Of a DNA stretch of 64,000 bases, positions 18,012 through 26,856 are shown one piece after another. The number at the start of each line of letters is the position of its first letter. Positions within the stretch are counted from its first letter, which is position 1. This stretch comes from an uncultured Clostridia bacterium (lineage in GTDB: Bacteria > Bacillota > Clostridia > Christensenellales > CAG-917), in assembly GCA_947625225.1 (NCBI GenBank), contig CANQNQ010000001.1, positions 1-64,000 on the forward strand, read 5' to 3'. A program made the translations under genes and the position numbers. A model generated the notes under the pieces. The model saw only the letters and a program-made list of their open reading frames with translations, did no database searches and was not told where the DNA came from.

Positions 18012-18254
18012 ATGAATAATTTTGAAATCATTTGTTCGGAATTTATCGCCGACACTTACGGTAACCGTCCAAAAAATGCGCACGGCACAATCATATCGTA
18101 TACAGAAGAGGAACGTAGCATTTTGAAAAGCACCGTTCAACATCACATTCACGACATAGAAACTCATAAAGATGAAATTTCGCCGGCGACTTATGAATTG
18201 CTTGCGACGATTTATAACCTTGTATACAAACAACTCATAAACAAACAAATATGA
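18012..18254 (+). CDS. Small 80-aa protein of unknown function in RiPP cassette
   Basis: ATG after GAAAGGAGG; MNNFEIICSEFIADTYGNRPKNAHGTIISYTEEERSILKSTVQHHIHDIETHKDEISPATYELLATIYNLVYKQLINKQI*. Confidence 0.65.
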   Translation: MNNFEIICSEFIADTYGNRPKNAHGTIISYTEEERSILKSTVQHHIHDIETHKDEISPATYELLATIYNLVYKQLINKQI

Positions 18255-18319
18255 CAGTTGCGAACGAAGCGCAAATGTTTTGTCCGTGATTGATAAAAAT
18301 CTAAAAGGAGGTAAACACG

Positions 18320-18442
18320 ATGAAGTACACAAAGCCCGTAGTTCTTGCGCAAAACGAAAAGCAAGGTTCTTACGCCGCAGGTTGCCCCGCTAACGGCACC
18401 GGCATCAATCATATCTGCAAAAGATGTGAGAGAACGATGTAA
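18320..18442 (+). CDS. Candidate Cys-containing RiPP precursor peptide
   Basis: RBS AAAGGAGG; MKYTKPVVLAQNEKQGSYAAGCPANGTGINHICKRCERTM* (40 aa, too short for the ORF track); immediately upstream of the radical SAM/SPASM gene. Confidence 0.75.
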   Translation: MKYTKPVVLAQNEKQGSYAAGCPANGTGINHICKRCERTM

Positions 18443-18457
18443 GTAACAACCAATGCG

Positions 18458-18479
18458 CCCGCCCGATTTTTCGGGCGGG
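18458..18479 (+). promoter_or_regulatory. Stem-loop between precursor and maturase genes
   Basis: CCCGCCCGA TTTT TCGGGCGGG; no following U-run, so an attenuator or mRNA-stabilising/processing hairpin rather than a full terminator. Confidence 0.5.
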
Positions 18480-18522
18480 TGTCATCCACACTCATTCAAA
18501 ACATAACGGAGGACATTGCGCC

Positions 18523-19968
18523 ATGTATTACGCGCTCAGAAAAGGTTGCTATATCCGAAAGATCGGAGATTTCGGTTATATAAAATCAAGCGGACTGTTC
18601 AACGATCTTGCCTTTGACAAAAGCGGGCAAGTTTTTTTGTCCTGCCTCAGTCGCACACCAAAATCGCTCGAACAACTATCCGAGGAAATCGCCTCATCAT
18701 TTGTTGATATCACCGCCGAAGACATTCTTTATGATGTAAAGGAATTTTGCGATAACCTTGTGAATGATGGATATGTTGTCTGTGGCGAAACCTATCGGGA
18801 AGCAAACGACAACAATGTAGGTTTTAACTATTCCGAAGTCAAGCAAATCAATCTGGAAGAGGACTATACTCCCAAAAATTTCCGTTCGGAAACCAGCACA
18901 CAGGAAGTCCTCGACGAATACTTCAATTCAAATCCATACTTGTCAAATTTTCAGATAGAATTGACCAGCAGATGCAACGAAAGGTGCATACATTGCTACA
19001 TTCCGCACGAATATAAAAATACGGACATCTCGCCCGACTTGTATTACAACGTCCTCGACCAATTACAAGAAATGGGCACGCTCGGCGTAACTCTTTCGGG
19101 CGGAGAACCGATGGCACATTCTCAATTCAAGGAATTTCTGCTTGCGGCAAAAGAAAAAGATTTTTATGTCCACGTTTTGACCAATCTCACCCTTTTGGAT
19201 GATGACATCGTGCGGATCATGAAACGCGGAAATGTTTGCGGCGTGCAGACGAGCTTATACAGCATGATTCCGGAGCACCATGATACTATCACGGCCGTAA
19301 AAGGCTCTTTTGAAAAGACGAAAGCCGCTATTTTGAAGCTCATCGGCAACAATATCCCCGTGCAGATCAACTGCCCCGTGATGAAAGCCAACAAGGACGA
19401 CGTCGCCGACGTCATCAAGTGGGGACACAGTCACAAGATCCGCGTGAACGTAGACTATGCCATTATGGCGGAATACGATCATCGCACGGACAATCTTGCA
19501 AATCGACTTTCCCCCGAGGAATGCCGCGACGTTATAAGATCGATCATTGAATGTGACGAAACCTATCGCGATGATATTTCAAAATTGGACGCCGCCGCAG
19601 TGAACAAATATGATTACGATCCAAACGCACCATTTTGCGGAGTCGCAATAAACACGGCTTGTATGGTATCAAACGGAAATGTTTATCCATGCCCCGGTTG
19701 GCAGAGCTACATTTGCGGCAACCTATATGAAAAATCCTTGAGCGAAATTTGGTTTGATTCGGACGAGATAAAGCAGCTCCGCGCCCTAAAGCGAGGCGAC
19801 ATGAAGAAGTGCTTCTCTTGCAAAAATAAAGCCTTTTGCAGTCCCTGTCCCGGCAGATTTGCCAACGAGTCGCCCACAGGGAATCCTATGGAAGTGGCAG
19901 AACATTTTTGCGCTGTTGCCGCAGTCAACAAACAAGTCGTTCTGGGATATCTGAAAAATAATAAGTGA
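18523..19968 (+). CDS. Radical SAM/SPASM peptide maturase with N-terminal PqqD/RRE-like region
   Basis: 481 aa; CNERCIHCY (CxxxCxxC); GVTLSGGEPMAH; SPASM cysteines CGVAINTACMVSNGNVYPCPGWQ...CFSCKNKAFCSPCPG; N-terminal ~90 aa resembles PqqD-like recognition domains. Confidence 0.9.
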   Translation: MYYALRKGCYIRKIGDFGYIKSSGLFNDLAFDKSGQVFLSCLSRTPKSLEQLSEEIASSFVDITAEDILYDVKEFCDNLVNDGYVVCGETYREANDNNVGFNYSEVKQINLEEDYTPKNFRSETSTQEVLDEYFNSNPYLSNFQIELTSRCNERCIHCYIPHEYKNTDISPDLYYNVLDQLQEMGTLGVTLSGGEPMAHSQFKEFLLAAKEKDFYVHVLTNLTLLDDDIVRIMKRGNVCGVQTSLYSMIPEHHDTITAVKGSFEKTKAAILKLIGNNIPVQINCPVMKANKDDVADVIKWGHSHKIRVNVDYAIMAEYDHRTDNLANRLSPEECRDVIRSIIECDETYRDDISKLDAAAVNKYDYDPNAPFCGVAINTACMVSNGNVYPCPGWQSYICGNLYEKSLSEIWFDSDEIKQLRALKRGDMKKCFSCKNKAFCSPCPGRFANESPTGNPMEVAEHFCAVAAVNKQVVLGYLKNNK

Positions 19969-20723
19969 TGGAAGATCCTGACGCATTTGCCTTTGACTGT
20001 CATGTCCACTTCGGGCAGTATAATCATCTATATTATCAGCCGTCTTTGGTCGTCAAAGCGCTACATCAAAACGGGGTGCAGCGCGCATGGGTCTCATCGA
20101 CGACGGCTTGTATTGCGCCTACATCATTTGATGAGGCGCAATATTTATCCGGACATATCGACGAGGAAATGCAGGAGGCTATCGAGGAAGCAAACCGACT
20201 TAAAATGGCGCTTATCACTCTGTATTGGGCAGTGCCTGAGCGATATTGTACCCCGGATAAAGTCGACGGCGAAATGTATGCAGGATTCAAAATCCATCCG
20301 AAAATCGGCGAATGGAGCAGTAAAAACGGAAGCGATTTGTTGCATGATATATGCGTTTGCGCCTCACAAAAGAAATTCCCCATATTGATCCATACGGGCA
20401 TAGACGACGTTGATTCTCCTGCACGTTTTGAAAAATATTTTGCGGAATATCCGGAAGTTACGTTTGTGCTTGCGCATTGCCGCAACACACAAGAAATCAT
20501 TCGGTTGTTCGGCAAATATGGCAATCTACTTGGCGATACTGCGTTTTGCGCAATTGAAGATTATAAAAAAATATGCCTGGCGGGATTTAAGTCGCGAATG
20601 CTCTGGGGGACGGATTTTCCCATCACTCATTGGCATAACCGTATCGGAGATAAAATTACTTTGTCTGTACTTTCCGAAAACTACAAAAATACATTGCTTC
20701 TCTTCAAATCAAAAATATTATAA
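19968..20723 (+). CDS. Amidohydrolase-like metal-dependent hydrolase (TIM barrel)
   Basis: FDCHVHFGQ HxH motif; GFKIHPKIGEWS; PILIHTGIDD; FVLAHCRNT; MLWGTDFPITH; start codon overlaps radical SAM stop (TGATG). Confidence 0.75.
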   Translation: MEDPDAFAFDCHVHFGQYNHLYYQPSLVVKALHQNGVQRAWVSSTTACIAPTSFDEAQYLSGHIDEEMQEAIEEANRLKMALITLYWAVPERYCTPDKVDGEMYAGFKIHPKIGEWSSKNGSDLLHDICVCASQKKFPILIHTGIDDVDSPARFEKYFAEYPEVTFVLAHCRNTQEIIRLFGKYGNLLGDTAFCAIEDYKKICLAGFKSRMLWGTDFPITHWHNRIGDKITLSVLSENYKNTLLLFKSKIL

Positions 20724-20801
20724 CAAAACGAATGTACGGAATTAAATAACTGTTCTTATCCCGCTTAAATTTCAAATTCCTCTCAAAATAACTCTCACAC
20801 G

Positions 20802-21260
20802 TCAATTTTTTCGTGCTCGCTTGGTCTTGAAAAACTCGGAAAGGACGGCGCCGCACTCCTCCGCCATATTGCCGCCGCTGACCTCGACGTAGTGGTTGAA
20901 AAGTCCCTCTTCAAACAAATTCACCTTTGAGCCGCAAGCGCCGCTTTTTGGATCGTAGGCGCCAAAGTACAGCGCGTCGACGCGCGCGTTGATCATTGCG
21001 CCCGCGCACATGGGGCAAGGCTCCAACGTGACGTAGACCTCGCAGCCCTCAAGCCACCAATTGCCCACAACTTCCGCCGCGCGGGACAGCGCCTCCATCT
21101 CGGCGTGTCTCAGCGCATTGTTTGCCCTCTCCTTGAAGTTGACTCCCTCGGCAATTATGTTTCCGTCCTTTACAATGACTGCCCCGACGGGCACCTCGTC
21201 AACGGCGGCGCACTCGCGAGCAAGCGCAAGAGCGCGCAGCATAAATTTGTCGTCATACAT
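20802..21260 (-). CDS. tadA: tRNA-specific adenosine deaminase TadA
   Basis: 152 aa; NALRHAEMEAL; VTLEPCPMCAGAMINARV; YGAYDPKSGACGS. Confidence 0.95.
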   Translation of the reverse strand: MYDDKFMLRALALARECAAVDEVPVGAVIVKDGNIIAEGVNFKERANNALRHAEMEALSRAAEVVGNWWLEGCEVYVTLEPCPMCAGAMINARVDALYFGAYDPKSGACGSKVNLFEEGLFNHYVEVSGGNMAEECGAVLSEFFKTKRARKN

Positions 21261-21317
21261 ACGTTATCCCCGCTTTATATATACAAATTTGCAACTTTAA
21301 CAGCGTTTTGTGCAATA

Positions 21318-21776
21318 TTATTTGTGATACTTTACGCCGGCGTTTATGGTCATCGCACGGTATATCTGCTCGGCAAGCATCACTCTGAACAGTTGATGCG
21401 GAAAAGTATAATTGCCCATGGACAGCACCATATCCGCGCTCTCCCTCAGCGCGTCGCTGTGTCCGTTGCTGCCGCCTACAAGGAAGGATACTTCGCCGTA
21501 TCCCTTGGTTGCAAGCTCGTCCAGCAACGCGGCAAGTCTCTCGCTGTCGAGTTGGCGGCCGCGAAAGTCCATGGCTATCTTATATCCCTTCGCCTTTTGC
21601 AAGAGGGCGGCGCTCTCCATCTCCTTTTGCTGTTCGACGGGTTTGCCCTGCGGCGCCTCGGGCACCTCGATTATGTTGAGCCCGCCAAAGCGCGAACAGC
21701 GCTTGACGTACTCGCCGACGGCGTCCGTAAAGTAGCTCTCTTTTATCTTGCCCACACAGACAATGTTTGCCTTCAT
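21318..21776 (-). CDS. rlmH: 23S rRNA (pseudouridine1915-N3)-methyltransferase RlmH
   Basis: VGKIKESYFTDAVGEYVKR; FLVGGSNGHSDALRESADMVLSMGNYTFPHQLFRVMLAEQIYRAMTINAGVKYHK. Confidence 0.95.
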   Translation of the reverse strand: MKANIVCVGKIKESYFTDAVGEYVKRCSRFGGLNIIEVPEAPQGKPVEQQKEMESAALLQKAKGYKIAMDFRGRQLDSERLAALLDELATKGYGEVSFLVGGSNGHSDALRESADMVLSMGNYTFPHQLFRVMLAEQIYRAMTINAGVKYHK

Positions 21777-22726
21777 CGCATAATCCCCCACACAAGGCTG
21801 AACGCCGTTGCCGCGACGCCCATCGCCACGGTGACGATAAACGGCACATCCTTTTTGAGCGGCGCCGCCTCCGTTGCTTCAAATGCGCGCGCGGACACAT
21901 TGCCCTTTTGCACCGCCCACTTGCGCATACGCGTAAGTATCAGCACTGTCAGCGCGCCCAGCGCCACCACCGCCAACGCGGATACCGCAAGTCCCGCCGA
22001 CGTGGAGCGCAGCCAATCGCTTATCTTGTTGATAAAATCAAACGCGCCCCCGTTTTGCTCGACATATCCGCTGAACACCGAGTACGCGTTGTTGGCAAAG
22101 TGCATAAACATCGCGGGAAAAATGCTGCCCGTATAGTACATCACAAGCGCCATCACCGCTCCGTCCACAAAGGTGTAGCCCGTCTGGACTATGTTTTGGT
22201 GCATAAGGCTGAACAGCAGCGCGGAGACCAGCACAAATTTATATCCGCACTCGCGATACCCCGCGTAAATCAGCCCCCTATGCGCCACCTCCTCGAATAT
22301 GGCGGGAAGCACCGCCACCAGCGCGAGCTGCTCGAAGAGCACTCCTACCGAGCTGTAGTCCGTGGATGAGGACGTGTGCGTGTAGCCGATCATGGACAGC
22401 GCCAGCTGCCACACAAAGGACACTCCCGACGTGACGGCGATCATACACACGGACAGCGCCGCCGTACACAGCCAATTTTTTGCGCCTATACGCTTTACGC
22501 CGAAGTCTTTGAGCAGACTTCCGCCCTGCCGCCTTGTGACGACGATGGCGTACAGCGCAAGCGGCATCACGCCGAATATCAGCAGTTGCACCACGCAGGT
22601 GAAATACGCGTCGATGTTGTCCACGCCCAGCGCGGAGTAGACGTCCAGCGCGCTGGACACCCTCAGCAGCAGGGTCATCAGGATCATGCCGAAGTATATC
22701 AGCCCAACGCTTGTCCGCTTTGTCAT
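21773..22726 (-). CDS. CPBP family intramembrane metalloprotease
   Basis: Multi-TM; AIFEEVAHRGLIYAGYRE; ALLFSLMHQNIVQTGYTFVDGAVMALV. Confidence 0.85.
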   Translation of the reverse strand: MTKRTSVGLIYFGMILMTLLLRVSSALDVYSALGVDNIDAYFTCVVQLLIFGVMPLALYAIVVTRRQGGSLLKDFGVKRIGAKNWLCTAALSVCMIAVTSGVSFVWQLALSMIGYTHTSSSTDYSSVGVLFEQLALVAVLPAIFEEVAHRGLIYAGYRECGYKFVLVSALLFSLMHQNIVQTGYTFVDGAVMALVMYYTGSIFPAMFMHFANNAYSVFSGYVEQNGGAFDFINKISDWLRSTSAGLAVSALAVVALGALTVLILTRMRKWAVQKGNVSARAFEATEAAPLKKDVPFIVTVAMGVAATAFSLVWGIMR

Positions 22727-23802
22727 ACAAGTCCCCTTATGAACGCGTACAGCCAATACACCGCCACCAATCCCAGCGCGATGTACACGCCGTACAGCTT
22801 CTGTTCGGAGCGGATCTCAATTCCGTTGGAGCGCGTAAGCGTCAGCGTCAGCCTGCGCCACCCGGAACGGGTAAACAATGATCTGAAAAATGCGAAAAAT
22901 TGCAAAACGGGATTTTGCTTTTTGTTGTCGTCAATGGCGTAAATGGCAAACTCGTCGTACTCTATGCCGCCCGACGTCACCCTGAAGTTGCGCGCGCCGT
23001 CGCCCAGTCTGTACACCGCGTACAGCAGCGCGACAAGCGCAAACAGCCCCACCAGTACGCTGGCAGCGCCCGTAAGCCAATTGAAGTAGCCCAGCTTGAA
23101 GTACAGCGCGTCTATCTCGGGAAGGTATGCCGCCATGGTTATGCTTGCGAAGTTGTTGACAAAATGCACAATGCAGCAAGCCCACAGCGAGTCAGTAAGC
23201 ACCGCCACCAGCGCCAGCACCACTCCCAGCCCGAATTGGTGTACGGTCTGCAGGGGATTTGCGTGCATAAGGCTGAACAGCGTAGCCGATATCAGCACGC
23301 CGAACCACAGCCCCTTTGAGGACAGCCCTCTGAACACGCCGCCGCGCATCAGCAGCTCCTCGCCGACGGCGGGCATGACCGCCATCACGATCAAGGAAAG
23401 GAAATATATGCCCACGTTTGAGTAGCGCGGCATACTTGCTCCGCTGCCCTTAAAGCCGATGAGCGCAAGGAACTCGCTCCACGCATTCGCAAATGGCAAA
23501 AACACCATGATCGCAGCGATCGCGATGAAGGGCATCAACGCCAACTGCCACAGCCTCTTTGGCGCGCCCAGCCTGCACGCATAGCCCACATTGACCCTGC
23601 GCACCTTGCAAAAGACAAACACCGTCGCGACAAAAGCCACCTGCATAAGCGCGTAGCCCAGCCAATCATACAGGCTCATCCCGTCAAGCCATACGTCGAC
23701 GCGCGTGAGGATAAGCGAGGCGAACAGCGACAGTATGCTGCCCGCGCAAATTCCAAACAGGTACATTGAAGAGCTTTCCGAAGCAAATAAAGTCCTTTTC
23801 AT
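22723..23802 (-). CDS. CPBP family intramembrane metalloprotease (second copy)
   Basis: Multi-TM; AVGEELLMRGGVFRGLSSKG; ATLFSLMHANPLQTVHQFGLGVVLALV. Confidence 0.85.
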   Translation of the reverse strand: MKRTLFASESSSMYLFGICAGSILSLFASLILTRVDVWLDGMSLYDWLGYALMQVAFVATVFVFCKVRRVNVGYACRLGAPKRLWQLALMPFIAIAAIMVFLPFANAWSEFLALIGFKGSGASMPRYSNVGIYFLSLIVMAVMPAVGEELLMRGGVFRGLSSKGLWFGVLISATLFSLMHANPLQTVHQFGLGVVLALVAVLTDSLWACCIVHFVNNFASITMAAYLPEIDALYFKLGYFNWLTGAASVLVGLFALVALLYAVYRLGDGARNFRVTSGGIEYDEFAIYAIDDNKKQNPVLQFFAFFRSLFTRSGWRRLTLTLTRSNGIEIRSEQKLYGVYIALGLVAVYWLYAFIRGLV

Positions 23803-24572
23803 GAAATTTCGTAAACCTCGCTTGCAAAATGTTGATGCGCAATGCCCAGCGTTATGGAGCTGTTTTCGCCAAGCGCGCGGCGCACGGCGTCGTACGCCAA
23901 TTGTTCGGTGTTGTTGTTTTCGCTTATATGCCCAAGCACAATGGTGCGCACCTCGCTGTTGCCGTCCAACATATGCGCAAGCCTGCCGCTCGCCTCGTTG
24001 GACAGGTGCCCTTTGTCGGACAATATGCGCGCCTTGAGCTGAGGCGGATACTTGCCTTCCCTGAGCATAGTCACGTCATGATTTGCCTCAAGCAGCACCA
24101 CCTCGCTGTCCTTCACGTTGCGCAATACGCCGCGCGTGAGCATTCCGATGTCGGTAGCTATGCTGCACCTCGCGCGCCCCGCCTTGAACGAATACGCCAG
24201 CGGATACGCCGCGTCGTGCGGGATGCGGAAGGGGCTAACCTCTATGTCTCCCACGCTGAAGCCGCCCTCGTAGTCGTCCACGTCCTGCACGCGCTTTACG
24301 CCGACGCCGCGCAGATATATCTCCCGCAAGGTGAGCGGATGCACGTACACGTTGCAATCCTCGCTGAGCCTGTCCAGCGCGCGGATGTGGTCGGAGTGCT
24401 CATGGGTGATCACCACGCCGCTGAGATCGCGGGGGGACACGCCATGATCCTCCAGCTCCTTTGTCAGGCGCGCATAGGAAATGCCCGCGTCCACCAACAG
24501 CGCAGTGTTGTCGGAAATTATAAGCGTAGCATTGCCCTTTGAACCGCTGGCAAGCGGGATCATCTTCAACAT
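23799..24572 (-). CDS. MBL-fold metallo-hydrolase (YycJ/WalJ-like)
   Basis: LASGSKGNATLIISDNTALLVDAGISYARL; THEHSDHIRAL; LGHISENNNTEQLAYDAV. Confidence 0.85.
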   Translation of the reverse strand: MLKMIPLASGSKGNATLIISDNTALLVDAGISYARLTKELEDHGVSPRDLSGVVITHEHSDHIRALDRLSEDCNVYVHPLTLREIYLRGVGVKRVQDVDDYEGGFSVGDIEVSPFRIPHDAAYPLAYSFKAGRARCSIATDIGMLTRGVLRNVKDSEVVLLEANHDVTMLREGKYPPQLKARILSDKGHLSNEASGRLAHMLDGNSEVRTIVLGHISENNNTEQLAYDAVRRALGENSSITLGIAHQHFASEVYEIS

Positions 24573-24633
24573 ATCATGTGGCGCGCGCTCCGCATAGTTT
24601 TGCGGAATGCGTCTTAAACGGCATTTTATTGTG

Positions 24634-26259
24634 TTATTTTTGCAACTTAAAGCTGTCTTTAAGTCCGACAATGCTGTTGAACTCGTTCTTGTCGTTGCGC
24701 TTGATGAAGTAGCCTTCCCTCAAAAATTGGAAGCGCGTGTGTACGTCCGCATTGCCCACAAGCGGCTCCGCCTTGCCGTGCAGCACCGTCAGCGAATTGG
24801 GGTTGAGTCGATCCATATAATCGCCGTCGCCGTCCAGGATGAGGTAGTCGAACATATTGAGCGTCACGTCGACGCAGTCCTTTGCGCTTACCCAATGTAT
24901 GGTGCCCTTCACCTTCATATTGGCGCCCTCTTCGCCTGAGCGCGTGCCCTCGAGGTACTCCACATGCACCGCCTGCACGTTGCCCTGCTCGTCGAGGTCG
25001 CAGCCCTTGTATTTTACGATGTACGCGCCCTTGAGGCGGACTATGCCGTCGGGCTTGAGGCGGAAGTACTTGGGCGGAGGATCGAGCATAAAGTCGTCCT
25101 GCTCTATGTACAGCTCGCGCGTGAAGAGCACGTCGTGCGTGCCGCTACCCTCGCGCTGGGGATTGTTTTCTATCTGCACGTACTCCTCGGCGCCTTCGGG
25201 GTAGTTGTCCACGATAAGTTTGAGCGGTTTTGTCACCACCATAGCGCGCTGTGCCTTGAGGTTGAGGTCCTCCCTGACGCAGTGTTCAAGTATGGAGATA
25301 TCCACCTCGCTGTCCGCCTTGGCGACGCCTATGCGCGCGCAAAAGTCCTTTATCGCCTCGGGCGTATAGCCGCGCTCCCTTATGCCGGACAGGGTGAGCA
25401 GCCTCGGGTCGTCCCAGCCCCACACGATGCCCTCGTCCACAAGGCGCTTGATGAAGCGTTTGCTCATGATGGCGTGGGTGAGGTTGAGCCTCGCAAACTC
25501 TATCTGCCTCGGGCGGGGATCGAAATGGCAATTTTCCGTGACCCAGTCGTACAGCGGGCGGTGGTTTTCAAACTCCAGCGAGCACAGCGAATGCGTGATG
25601 CCCTCCACCGCGTCCTCGATGGGGTGCGCAAAATCGTACATGGGATATATGCACCATTTGTCGCCAGTGTGCGGATGCGTGGCGTGGCATATCCTGTAGA
25701 TGACGGGGTCGCGCATGTTGATGTTGGGCGAGGACATATCTATCTTTGCCCTCAGCACCTTTGCGCCGTCCTCGAATTCGCCCGCGCGCATGCGCCTGAA
25801 CAGGTCGAGGTTTTCCTCCACCGAGCGATTGCGATATGGACTCTCCTGCCCGGGCACGCCGAAGCTGCCTCTTGTGGCGCTTATCTGCTCGGCGGACAGG
25901 TCGCACACATACGCCTTGCCCTCCTTGATAAGCCCCTCGGCGCACCGGTACATCGTCTCGAAGTAGTCGCTGGCGTTGAAAAGGCCGTCCCACTCGAAGC
26001 CCAGCCACTTTATGTCGCGCTTGATGCTCTCCATGTACTCCACGTCCTCTTTGGCGGGATTGGTGTCGTCAAAGCGCAGGTTGCATTTGCCATGGTACTT
26101 TTCCTTCATGCCGAAGTTGATGCACAGCGCCTTTGCGTGGCCGATGTGCAGATAGCCGTTGGGCTCGGGCGGAAATCGGGTGACTATTGCGTTCACCTTG
26201 CCGCTTGCAAGATCTTCGGCGATAAAGTCGTCAATGAAGTTTCTGGTCGTGTCTTCCAT
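24634..26259 (-). CDS. glnS: Glutaminyl-tRNA synthetase
   Basis: 541 aa; [60 protein letters not shown]. Confidence 0.95.
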   Translation of the reverse strand: MEDTTRNFIDDFIAEDLASGKVNAIVTRFPPEPNGYLHIGHAKALCINFGMKEKYHGKCNLRFDDTNPAKEDVEYMESIKRDIKWLGFEWDGLFNASDYFETMYRCAEGLIKEGKAYVCDLSAEQISATRGSFGVPGQESPYRNRSVEENLDLFRRMRAGEFEDGAKVLRAKIDMSSPNINMRDPVIYRICHATHPHTGDKWCIYPMYDFAHPIEDAVEGITHSLCSLEFENHRPLYDWVTENCHFDPRPRQIEFARLNLTHAIMSKRFIKRLVDEGIVWGWDDPRLLTLSGIRERGYTPEAIKDFCARIGVAKADSEVDISILEHCVREDLNLKAQRAMVVTKPLKLIVDNYPEGAEEYVQIENNPQREGSGTHDVLFTRELYIEQDDFMLDPPPKYFRLKPDGIVRLKGAYIVKYKGCDLDEQGNVQAVHVEYLEGTRSGEEGANMKVKGTIHWVSAKDCVDVTLNMFDYLILDGDGDYMDRLNPNSLTVLHGKAEPLVGNADVHTRFQFLREGYFIKRNDKNEFNSIVGLKDSFKLQK

Positions 26260-26644
26260 GATTGCCTCCGCAGTTGTAATATAGATTTATATCCCCCGAA
26301 AACAGCTGATATACCTGTGCGCTCTCATCTGAGGGAGCAAAGCCGAAGCGCTTAAGCAGCTCGCCGTACTTCTTTGTTTTGAGCATTATGGGGCTGCCCT
26401 CGCGCAGTTTGAACATCATCGCATGCAAAAAGAACAGCTTGTCGCCATCCTCCACGCCGTCCTTGAAAAATATGCGCTCGATGTAGCCCGTCGGGACGTC
26501 CTCTATGGCTATGCGCATGCGCCAAAGCGCCACCGGCTCCGCCTCGTCGTACATGACGAATGTGCTGCCCGCATCGCACTCGACGCCCAAAGCCGCGCAT
26601 ATCTCCTCCAACCTATTTCCGCTTTCAAACCTTACTGTTAGCAT
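26231..26644 (-). CDS. Hypothetical protein overlapping glnS start, possibly acetyltransferase-like
   Basis: 137 aa ORF; 29-bp overlap with glnS suggests co-transcription/coupling. Confidence 0.5.
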   Translation of the reverse strand: MLTVRFESGNRLEEICAALGVECDAGSTFVMYDEAEPVALWRMRIAIEDVPTGYIERIFFKDGVEDGDKLFFLHAMMFKLREGSPIMLKTKKYGELLKRFGFAPSDESAQVYQLFSGDINLYYNCGGNHGRHDQKLH

Positions 26645-26781
26645 AATATAATATGATACATCTTATATGGCGAAGTTGTCAACTGCGACGGCTATGCCCG
26701 CAAAATTTTCACCCAAAAATTTGTGCGCCGCGCGCTAAAACACAGGCGGCGATTTCAGCGACATTTTTGTGCGGAAAACTC

Positions 26782-26815
26782 AAAAAGCGAACGGCTGTTT
26801 TGCCGTCCGCTTTTT
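26782..26815. terminator. Bidirectional terminator-like hairpin
   Basis: AAAAAGCGAACGGC TGTTTT GCCGTCCGCTTTTT. Confidence 0.65.
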
Positions 26816-26856
26816 GCATAAACGCGATTTTATAATATTATTTTGACATTTTTATC

